Program-made: the position numbers and the translations under genes | NCBI GenBank assembly: GCA_013002105.1 | Contig: JABDKS010000890.1 | Location: 1 to 45,231, forward strand | DNA from: Pirellulaceae bacterium | GTDB lineage: Bacteria > Planctomycetota > Planctomycetia > Pirellulales > Pirellulaceae | Reading direction: 5' to 3' | Length of the DNA: 45,231 nucleotides | Part shown: in pieces, positions 35,641 to 42,870 of the stretch | How the letters are laid out: the number at the start of each line of letters is the position of its first letter | Position numbering within the stretch: position 1 is the first letter of the stretch | Notes under the pieces: model-generated | Database searches by the model: none | What the model saw: the letters and a program-made list of their open reading frames with translations, nothing else | Told to the model about the DNA's origin: nothing

Positions 35641-36687
35641 TCAGAGCGAACACAAGTCGACGTTGTCGAAGTTCCGCCCGTAAAATTTCATATAGTTCGC
35701 TTTACGCTCGAGTGCGTGAATGACGTACTTGTTGAAATTTATTTTGGTGAATTTTTGGGCGCTCCCAAGTCCACCTGGACTGAACACGTTGATCTCCATC
35801 AACTTGTTACCCACGATGTCCAAACCGACCAGAAACATGCCGTCCTGAACAAGTTTGGGTCTCACGATTTCCGCGATTTTGAGGTCCTTCTCGGTGACTT
35901 CGGCAGCAGCCAACTTTCCGCCGGCGTGGATATTGCTGCGCATGTCATCGCCGCTTCGTGTGCGACGGAAAGCGGCATACTTGCCTTTGACTTGCAATGG
36001 TCGTCCATTCATCACAAACAGTCGCATGTCACCTTCTTGCGCGGCTTCCAGATACTCCTGGCAGATGACGAATCCATCGCGGCTAACCGCGTCAATCATC
36101 TGATTGAGGTTTGGGATATCACTTTTTTCTACGAGGAACACACTGGCGCCGCCGGAACCCTGCATCGGTTTTAGCACGCATCGGCCTTCTTCCTTGGCAA
36201 ACGCTTTGATCTCGTCACGGTCGCGCGTGATCAGAGTGCGCGGGCGGACTTCTTCGGGGAACAATTGGAAGTACATCTTGGTATTCGCCTTGGCCAGGCC
36301 ATTGGGATCGTTGACCACAATCACGCCATGACGCATCGCAACGCGACCAAACTCCGCAGCAGTCGTTGCCGCCCAGGGTCGCTTGAGGTAATCGTCCGAC
36401 GGAACGTTACGGAGCATCAACACATCGAGATCATCGACCGTGATGCGTTCCCTGACACCCTTGGCACCTTGAAGATCCTTGATGTAAGTCTCTTGAGAGC
36501 TGTACTTTTTGTCTTTGGGCACGGTCAGCGCGCGTGCACGAACAGACTCATCCGGGTCGTAGGCCACGTCGCCGACCCCAATCATAAAGGCTTCGTGGCC
36601 TTGCTTGTGCGCTTCGTGCGCAAGGCGCACGGTTGTAAATCCTTTTTCTTCTGTCATGACGTCGTTGACGATAAATCCGATCTTCAT
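35641..36687 (-). CDS. GSHB-like ATP-grasp ligase, paralogue 2
   Basis: The 348-residue paralogue is close to number 1 over its whole length (MKIGFIVNDVMTEEKGFTTV, YFQLFPEEVRPRTLITRDRD, VLKPMQGSGGASVFLV, EMGDMRLF-type core, VGLDIVGNKLMEINVFSPGG). All ATP-grasp catalytic residues are kept. The Lys context KPMQGSGG and Glu in FVICQEYLEAA agree with the family. The ATG at 36687 has an AGAAGGGA ribosome site. Two near-identical ligases in one operon suggest either different amino acid substrates or a hetero-oligomer. It ends with the conserved tail YGRNFDNVDLCSL. Confidence 0.9.
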   Translation of the reverse strand: MKIGFIVNDVMTEEKGFTTVRLAHEAHKQGHEAFMIGVGDVAYDPDESVRARALTVPKDKKYSSQETYIKDLQGAKGVRERITVDDLDVLMLRNVPSDDYLKRPWAATTAAEFGRVAMRHGVIVVNDPNGLAKANTKMYFQLFPEEVRPRTLITRDRDEIKAFAKEEGRCVLKPMQGSGGASVFLVEKSDIPNLNQMIDAVSRDGFVICQEYLEAAQEGDMRLFVMNGRPLQVKGKYAAFRRTRSGDDMRSNIHAGGKLAAAEVTEKDLKIAEIVRPKLVQDGMFLVGLDIVGNKLMEINVFSPGGLGSAQKFTKINFNKYVIHALERKANYMKFYGRNFDNVDLCSL

Positions 36688-36770
36688 CTAACAAATCCCT
36701 TCTAAGTACAAGCGTTTTGGCTTGAATGGAAAATTGAATGCGAGCAAGCAGGGGTGCTTGTCGTAGGTCT

Positions 36771-37802
36771 CTATAGTGTGGCCAGATCCACGTTGGCGAA
36801 GTTGCGGCGGTAAAATTTCATGTAGTCGACTTTTCGTTCCAGCGCTTCGAGCACGGCATGCGTGAAGTTGACTTTCTCGAATTTCTGTGCGCTGCCGAAT
36901 CCGCCAGGGCTGAACACGTTGATCTCCATCAGTTTATCGCCGACGATGTCCAGTCCGACCAGGAACATGCCGTCTTCGACTAATCGCGGCCGAACCATCT
37001 CGGCAAGCCGGAAGTCCATGTCGCTGAGTTCCGCCCGGCGGAGCTTTCCACCGGCGTGAATGTTGCTGCGGATGTCGTCGCCTGATCGGATTCGCCTGAA
37101 CGCGGCATACTTGCCCCTGTGCCGCAGCGGAATGCCGTTCATCAAAAACAGACGCGTGTCGCCATCTGCGGCGGCAGGTAGATACTCTTGCGCCACGACG
37201 TATCCGTCCCGACTTACCGACTCGAAGATATCTGGCAGATTGTGCTCCTCGTTGGAACGGATGATGAACACGCCCGTTCCACCGGAGCCCTGTAACGGTT
37301 TGATGATGATCCTGCCCTCGTCATCGAGAAATTTTTCGATGCGGCTCAGGCTGCGAGTCACCAACGTGCGCGGCCGCACGCTTTCGGGAAACGTTTGCAG
37401 ATACAATTTGTTCATCGCCTTGGCCAGGCCGTTGGGATCGTTCAACACAATCACGCCGTGGCGCATCGCCAATCGTCCGAAGTGGATACCCGCCGACTGC
37501 GCCCAGGCTTTTTGTGCCGACGGGTTGTTGCGCAACAGCAGCACATCGAGATCGTCAAGCGTGATCCACTGATTGATCGCTTTGTCGCTTTTGAAGACAC
37601 TTAGAAATCGTTCGGAATTATAACGGCCCGGTGGGACTGTCCTGGCAAACGCGCCGATCGTATCGTCTGGGTTGTACGCCAAGTTGCCCGTGCTCATGAT
37701 CGACACGTCATGGCCCATATTGATCGCATCTGCGGCCAGTCGATAGGTGGTCGCACCGGCTTCATTGCTGTCCATCACGTTGACGACGATTCCGAGTCTC
37801 AT
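36771..37802 (-). CDS. GSHB-like ATP-grasp ligase, paralogue 3
   Basis: The 343-residue protein is the most diverged of the three (MRLGIVVNVMDSNEAGATTY; LAYNPDDTIGAFARTVPPGR). It keeps the ATP-grasp sites: IIKPLQGSGGTGVFII, VAQEYLPAAADGDTRLFLMN and GLDIVGDKLMEINVFSPGGF. Its ATG overlaps the stop of the DUF1704 gene by 4 bases (ATGA), so peptidase and ligase are translationally coupled. That is the strongest sign that the two activities act on the same molecule. The C-terminus YRRNFANVDLATL resembles the other two. The likely role is peptide-bond formation on an unknown acceptor. Confidence 0.9.
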   Translation of the reverse strand: MRLGIVVNVMDSNEAGATTYRLAADAINMGHDVSIMSTGNLAYNPDDTIGAFARTVPPGRYNSERFLSVFKSDKAINQWITLDDLDVLLLRNNPSAQKAWAQSAGIHFGRLAMRHGVIVLNDPNGLAKAMNKLYLQTFPESVRPRTLVTRSLSRIEKFLDDEGRIIIKPLQGSGGTGVFIIRSNEEHNLPDIFESVSRDGYVVAQEYLPAAADGDTRLFLMNGIPLRHRGKYAAFRRIRSGDDIRSNIHAGGKLRRAELSDMDFRLAEMVRPRLVEDGMFLVGLDIVGDKLMEINVFSPGGFGSAQKFEKVNFTHAVLEALERKVDYMKFYRRNFANVDLATL

Positions 37803-39760
37803 TTCTTGATTCCCTTCTTGGATCGACCTGAACTGACCAAGTCGACAACGGTGCTGTCGCTACCGCGCAATCGTTCGAGCCGACCAATGGCGGCTTCATC
37901 CTGCATATATCGCGGTACCATAGCGACTGGGTTGAGTACCTTGCGATACTGCAATTCCTTGATAATGGGGATGTGTTCGACAGCCATTTTTCCCACCAGC
38001 AGCGGTTTCAAGTCGCCACCTTTTTGCACGTAACCCAGAATCGCGCGAAGCCCGCGCAGGTAGACCGCGTCCTTGGTCAAACCGCCTCCGCGATAGACCC
38101 GCATCGTAATGTTGTACGCCGTACGTTGTGTGAATCCGTAATCGTCGTCTAGCGCGCGAAACGTCTCGATAAACGACGCACCATCGACCATGTGCCGCAC
38201 TGCCACGACGCGAGCGGCCAGTTGCCGCATTCGACCGCTGCTGAGCCCGTCGACTAAATACTCTGACAGGACCGCGAGACCTTCCTGCAGTTCTTCGTAG
38301 CCTGCCAATCCTGAATAAAGTTGTTGGAATGGCTGTGTGCGACCGTTGTAGTACGTCAGCAAGTGGGTGCCCACTTCGTGCGCTAACAACGCTGCAACGC
38401 GTGACGGCGGCAGGCTCATCTCCGAATTAATCATTAGTTTGCCGCGAGAGACAATCAGTCCGCTGACATCGGGCGATACCAACGTTTTGGCTTTGAATCC
38501 TGAACATAGGTTTCGATAGTATTCAAAGTCGGCCTCGGCAAGTTTTGCAAAACGCTGCGCGCTGACATGGCGGCCTTTCTCTTTTTCACTTTTGCCCGAC
38601 AACTGCTCTAGCAGCTCCTTCGCCAGTTTCAGCAGATCGTCCTTGACGCCGCCAAATAGTTGCAGGCTTTCATACAAGAAACGCGGCGTGTCGCGGTCCC
38701 GCAACATCGTCAGTTTTAACTCTAATTCTTCCTGTTTTTCTTGGAACAATCGCTGCAGAGCCGGATCTTCGACTCGCTCGATGGGAATCTTATAGAGGTC
38801 GCGTTTCAGCACGGTTGGGTCAACCGGCAAGGGACGATAATGAAACTCAGGAGCCTTCTCGAACTCCGCGCGCTGAAACTGTTTCCAGGCAGCATTCGAA
38901 TTGACGGGCGTCAATTGCAGTAGGTAATCGAACTGATTGCTGACCGCGGCCAGTTGTCGATCGATCTCCCAAACGGCTTTGACCACCGCCTTGCGTCCCA
39001 AGGCATGAAAATGTGGTGGACGATGAGTCGTTCGCGACCGAGCAAATTCGTAGTACGTTTGTCGTAGCGCCAGGCTCAGCCCTTGCCTCAAGGACCGTGC
39101 CAACAAAGGAAACTCGGCGGTCGAGTTGGCCTCGCGAAATACCGGCGGTACGGCTACTCCGATGAACATGCAATTCAATTCGCGTGCCTCGGCATTGGTC
39201 AGCAGCGGCTTCATGTCCGGTGGGTGAGTTTTGCCGCCACGCGTCACTTCGACTTTGACACCGTGCTTGAGAACTTTAACTCGCTTGAGACGTTTTGCGA
39301 GCGCGTCGACCGACCGAGTCAGTTTTGTGGTCTCCGGCGCGTTAATGGTGAACGTCGGCAGAACAGAAGGGACGGCTGGATCGTTCGCCTTGCCGCCGTC
39401 GGGCGCCGACCAAATTTCGACGATCAAGAAAGCGCCGAACTCAGCCGACAGCGTTGACGCCACATTGCGTATCAGCTTTGCGATTTTGGAGCGATACTGC
39501 GGATTGCCCGGAGCGATTAAGTAAGACGCTTCGCCTTGCACAAGACGCTCTGTGCCAGCATCCACATCATCGGGCGGTTGACGGTAGACAGTCAAAAATG
39601 GCAATTGGCGATCAATGTGCAACCGCCCCTTTTCGGGCAGCGCTCGACGCACACGCTGATTCTTTGCCAGCCGCTGACACACTTCGTCAATCAGCGAGAC
39701 CGAGATTTCCTGATTCGTTTCGCGCGTCGTCGTCCGCTTTTTCTTTCTCTTTGCAGTCAT
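37799..39760 (-). CDS. DUF1704 zinc metallopeptidase (QEGLA-motif family), first copy
   Basis: Counting from the ATG at 39760 the protein has 653 residues; an ATG at 39778 and a TTG at 39799 are alternatives. The basic start (MTAKRKKKRTTTRE) precedes the DUF1704 domain. The catalytic site is HEVGTH (His461, Glu462, His466), an HExxxH zinc motif, with a further Glu in the QEGLAVLSEYLVDG helix (Glu493). The family is annotated as flavohemoglobin expression-modulating QEGLA proteins. Its animal members (MATCAP/KIAA0895L) remove the C-terminal tyrosine of alpha-tubulin. A carboxypeptidase role is therefore likely. It lies second in the operon and is coupled to an ATP-grasp ligase. Confidence 0.88.
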   Translation of the reverse strand: MTAKRKKKRTTTRETNQEISVSLIDEVCQRLAKNQRVRRALPEKGRLHIDRQLPFLTVYRQPPDDVDAGTERLVQGEASYLIAPGNPQYRSKIAKLIRNVASTLSAEFGAFLIVEIWSAPDGGKANDPAVPSVLPTFTINAPETTKLTRSVDALAKRLKRVKVLKHGVKVEVTRGGKTHPPDMKPLLTNAEARELNCMFIGVAVPPVFREANSTAEFPLLARSLRQGLSLALRQTYYEFARSRTTHRPPHFHALGRKAVVKAVWEIDRQLAAVSNQFDYLLQLTPVNSNAAWKQFQRAEFEKAPEFHYRPLPVDPTVLKRDLYKIPIERVEDPALQRLFQEKQEELELKLTMLRDRDTPRFLYESLQLFGGVKDDLLKLAKELLEQLSGKSEKEKGRHVSAQRFAKLAEADFEYYRNLCSGFKAKTLVSPDVSGLIVSRGKLMINSEMSLPPSRVAALLAHEVGTHLLTYYNGRTQPFQQLYSGLAGYEELQEGLAVLSEYLVDGLSSGRMRQLAARVVAVRHMVDGASFIETFRALDDDYGFTQRTAYNITMRVYRGGGLTKDAVYLRGLRAILGYVQKGGDLKPLLVGKMAVEHIPIIKELQYRKVLNPVAMVPRYMQDEAAIGRLERLRGSDSTVVDLVSSGRSKKGIKK

Positions 39761-39933
39761 CGTGATCTTCGGGTGCATAACGCTTTGTGAAGCTGCCAAA
39801 TTATCGGACTCGATGCGATGGGTAGCCTAATAGTGAAATTGTCTTGATTCGACCAATCGGCCGCATGTGCTCCTCAGTATCGCTCGCGATCAGATTCGGG
39901 ATGATGCTTTGGCGTCGTCAGCAGTCGCACGGG

Positions 39934-40716
39934 CTATGCTCTCTTTAACGCATCTAGCACCGATGGTGCCGTAAACTTCAATGCGTCTCCAATTGCCTCC
40001 ACCATCAGGTTATCTGGCTCGCCACTCCATTCGTCCATAAAGAACTTCTTGAACTCGATCGCGATCGCGATACCGTTGTCAGGAAATTCATCATGAATCC
40101 ACCGTGGCCAGTTGCCGCCTCGGAATTTTACGTTTTCCCTTACGTCCAATTTACCGCCTGGGAAGTCAAACGAACGCAGCGTGTCAAGGAACGAGTCCAC
40201 GACAGGAGCCCAGCGTTGACGGTCCATCGTGCCGGTGCCGATATTGACTTGTGGATTCGCCTCTGGGTCAGCGGTTGGACCATCGGGTCCCTCTCGACGA
40301 TGGTTGTAGGTATGCAAGTCAAAAACGATGAAATGACCGTACTGTTCTGCGATCGCGGTAAACATCTCGTGCATCGATGCGTAAAAAGCATCGTATTGTT
40401 CCAATGAACGATTGAACATTTCGTTTGGCGGATCGTCCTTCCAGACGTTCAGCCCCCAAGCATCTTCCGGTTTACGGTAGACGGCCTTCTCGCGAGGACG
40501 GTTCAGGTCCACCTCGAAACGCGACCGTGTACCGACAACGCGGGTCGGCGCGACCTCGGCCCACTCTCCGGTGAATGGATCCTCCTCGCGCAGTTGTTCC
40601 AGATCGGTCAGGGCCAAATGCTTCGCCACGTCGTCGCGAACGTCGTGCCCATCATGTACCGCAGTTGCAATTAGCGGGCCGCTGCCAAGGTGCAAACGCC
40701 ATATCTGATCCGTCAT
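39934..40716 (-). CDS. N-formylglutamate amidohydrolase-like hydrolase
   Basis: The ATG at 40716 has a good ribosome site (GAGG, spacing 7), preferable to the ATG at 40737. It gives 260 residues. The PF05013 pattern includes VHDGHDVRDD near the start, a central FVIFDLHTYNHRREGP with the zinc-type Asp-Leu-His, VNIGTGTMDRQRW, then FRGGNWPRW and IAIAIEFKKFFMDEW. Enzymes of this family hydrolyse N-formyl-L-glutamate to formate and glutamate, but relatives cleave other N-acyl amino acids. No histidine-degradation genes are nearby, so the classic role is doubtful. It is probably the first gene of the operon with DUF1704 and the ligases. Confidence 0.85.
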   Translation of the reverse strand: MTDQIWRLHLGSGPLIATAVHDGHDVRDDVAKHLALTDLEQLREEDPFTGEWAEVAPTRVVGTRSRFEVDLNRPREKAVYRKPEDAWGLNVWKDDPPNEMFNRSLEQYDAFYASMHEMFTAIAEQYGHFIVFDLHTYNHRREGPDGPTADPEANPQVNIGTGTMDRQRWAPVVDSFLDTLRSFDFPGGKLDVRENVKFRGGNWPRWIHDEFPDNGIAIAIEFKKFFMDEWSGEPDNLMVEAIGDALKFTAPSVLDALKRA

Positions 40717-40762
40717 GATTGATCCTCGAGAACTCATTTTTGTGTAGAGTGTTCAAGCCGTA

Positions 40763-40777
40763 GCAACCACCGTACCG
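40763..40777 (-). promoter_or_regulatory. Candidate sigma-54 promoter of the ligase/peptidase operon
   Basis: The minus strand reads CGGTACGGTGGTTGC, followed by T. The -12 box TTGCT is perfect and GG and GC are 12 bases apart. The -24 box CGGTACG differs from TGGCACG at two positions. Start site would be near 40751, 35 bases before the ATG at 40716. It is weaker than the promoters at 23-26 kb, but a sigma-54 activator gene starts 99 bases away on the other strand. Confidence 0.42.
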
Positions 40778-40875
40778 AAAGCATACCGGGGCTCGCAAAC
40801 GGTGCGATAAACGCATTCACATACATGACTTACGTTTGGCAAGGTTGATTTTCCGAAGGTAGCAATTGAAAGGAT

Positions 40876-42378
40876 TTGCCGATAGAATCGGGTGTTGGCA
40901 CCCGCAACTTGGGTTCTCAATCGACTCGGTTTAAGGGTGAAGTCATTCTCGTACGAATCTTAATTGTCGTTGACGATCGTGAGTTGGAGCGACGATTTGA
41001 TCGGATTTGCGAGCCACTTGAAACAGCAGTCGCTACTGCTCCGCACAACGGGTTGTTGTGGGATCGGGTGACCGCGTTCCCCACCGACTTGGTCGTGATC
41101 GGACGGTCGTCGCTTACGGATCCGATTGATGCGACGGTCGAGACGATTCGGGCGCTCCCGGATCGGCCCGAGGTAATCGTCGTCGGTGAGGACGAACAGG
41201 TAGGTGAGCGGGCGAGTTTGCTGATCGCAGGTTGCACGGCGGTATTGAACACGTCACTTGATGACGACACGCTGCGGAAGGCATTTGACGCTTTTGTGAG
41301 TCGCCAGCGCAAGTCGGGCATCGAACGGTTGCAACGCGAAATCGACGCGCCGCAGGCGCAACTGAGCGACTTTGATTCGGTGAGCACGACGATGCAATCG
41401 TTCCTGCGAATCGTGAAACGAGTTGTCCAGCCAGACAGTTCGCTGCTGATTCAGGGTGAGACCGGTGTCGGCAAGGAACGTTTGGCGCGGGCAATTCACG
41501 CGGCCAGTCCGAGGGCGGGCAGTCCGTTCATTCCGGTTATTTTGTCGGCCTTTCCCGAATCACTCGTGGAGGGAGAACTGTTTGGATATGTCGCGGGAGC
41601 GTTTACGGGCGCGGTCGGGACACGTCGAGGCTGCTTTGAACTTGCCCACGGCGGCACGATCTTCTTGGACGAAATTGGTGAACTGCCGCCGCACATTCAA
41701 GTCAAGCTTTTGCGTGTACTACAGGATCGTACGATCCAACGGCTCGGAAGTGAAGAATCGATTCGCGTCAATGTCCGCGTGATGGCGGCGACGAACCGCA
41801 ACCTGTTGGACGAGGTCAAATCCGACCGGTTTCGTCAGGATCTGTACTATCGTCTCAGTGTCGTGACGCTCGAGATTCCTCCGCTGCGGCATCACAGCGA
41901 AGATATTTCGAAACTGGCAAACCGCTATCTAGACGAATTTCGTGTTCGGCTTAACAGTAAAGTGACCGCGTTTACTGAGGAGGCGATGCAAGCGATGGAG
42001 CGATATCCGTGGCCCGGCAACATCCGTGAAGTCATCAATGTTGTCGAACGTGCCGTCCTGTTGTGCGAAGGGGAAAAGATTACGGTTGACGACCTGCCGC
42101 GAACGATCGTTCCCGCGCCACGAAATTCAGGTAGCCTGGAATCGACTTCCTCGCTCGATGCGCTTTTTGAAGGAGATTGGCATTCGCGTCCGTGGAAAGA
42201 CGTCCGCAATGCGATCATCAGTTCGTGCGAACAAGCGTACTTCGTCCGTCAACTTGGATTGACCAACGGCAACGTCGAAGAAACCGCTCGTCTGTCGAAA
42301 ATCAATCCGCGGTCACTTTACGATCTGATGAAGCGGCACGGCATGAAAAAAGAGTCCTTCAGAAACGGCGGAAAGTAG
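40876..42378 (+). CDS. Sigma-54-dependent activator with a degenerate receiver domain
   Basis: The 500-residue protein is an NtrC-type bacterial enhancer-binding protein. Residues 26-150 look like a receiver ([10 protein letters not shown]), but the phosphoacceptor strand reads [10 protein letters not shown] where an Asp is expected, so phosphorylation is unlikely. The AAA+ domain has Walker A GETGVGKE (194-201), the sigma-54 contact loop GAFTGA (241-246), Walker [13 protein letters not shown] and the arginine-finger region. A Fis-type HTH ends the protein ([20 protein letters not shown]). The annotated start is a TTG. The real one may be further in, around the AAGGGTGA near 40933. It is divergent from the amidohydrolase operon. 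Confidence 0.9.
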   Translation: MPIESGVGTRNLGSQSTRFKGEVILVRILIVVDDRELERRFDRICEPLETAVATAPHNGLLWDRVTAFPTDLVVIGRSSLTDPIDATVETIRALPDRPEVIVVGEDEQVGERASLLIAGCTAVLNTSLDDDTLRKAFDAFVSRQRKSGIERLQREIDAPQAQLSDFDSVSTTMQSFLRIVKRVVQPDSSLLIQGETGVGKERLARAIHAASPRAGSPFIPVILSAFPESLVEGELFGYVAGAFTGAVGTRRGCFELAHGGTIFLDEIGELPPHIQVKLLRVLQDRTIQRLGSEESIRVNVRVMAATNRNLLDEVKSDRFRQDLYYRLSVVTLEIPPLRHHSEDISKLANRYLDEFRVRLNSKVTAFTEEAMQAMERYPWPGNIREVINVVERAVLLCEGEKITVDDLPRTIVPAPRNSGSLESTSSLDALFEGDWHSRPWKDVRNAIISSCEQAYFVRQLGLTNGNVEETARLSKINPRSLYDLMKRHGMKKESFRNGGK

Positions 42379-42870
42379 GAACTTGGCACTGTTGTTGACT
42401 CATCATTGTTGCGTGCAGGCGAAACGGGATTGGGGAGGTGTAATCATCGCGAGTCAGATAATCGCTCTCAGCGCCACTTTTCGCTAGCCAATGGGCGGTA
42501 GCCCCGGTTGTCTTTGGAAGGAACCGCGGCTATCACCGTTCGCTTCTCGGGACAGGAAAACACAGCGTTCTGATTCCAAAGTGGCGGTGTCCCATCAAAA
42601 ACATCCACGGACGCTATCGACGAATTGTCGTTGTCAAACAGGTTGTCGCTCGCTGCTGTGTGTCGGCTCCACTCGCTCCGCTCACGGGCAGAACGCCCCA
42701 GGCCGAGATTCATTTGATAGTGATCATTCGACCGTGATTCATATTGCGCGAAATATGCAAATGGCGGTGGCAAGAACTTGCGACGGGCGAGCACGAAGTG
42801 TTTTCGTTTTTGCTGCTGCTATGTTTATGTTATTGAGCAAACCACAAGTTACCGTGTCCTGGAATTGCGC
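42379..42870. promoter_or_regulatory. Leader region of the second DUF1704 gene
   Basis: About 490 bases lie between the activator and the peptidase. A box TGGCAC-TGTTG-TTGA at 42384-42398 has a perfect -24 element, but GA where the -12 GC is expected. A second TGGCAAGAACTTGC at 42768-42781 has good boxes but is one base too short. A near-perfect 11-base hairpin (TAGCCCCGGTT / AACCGCGGCTA) sits at 42499-42532. No coding function is seen. A minus-strand frame over 42468-42794 has no support. Confidence 0.35.
42499..42532. repeat. Inverted repeat in the leader
   Basis: Arms of 11 bases with one mismatch flank a 12-base loop. There is no T-run after it, so it is not a standard terminator. It could be a REP-like element, an RNA structure or a protein site. 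Confidence 0.5.

Noticed and set aside
40894..40911. TGGCACCCGCAACTTGG inside the activator start region as an autoregulatory promoter
   Set aside because: The -12 GC is missing at the required distance.
42768..42781. TGGCAAGAACTTGC as a sigma-54 promoter of the second peptidase
   Set aside because: Both boxes look good but GG to GC is 11 bases, one short. Sigma-54 is strict about this spacing.
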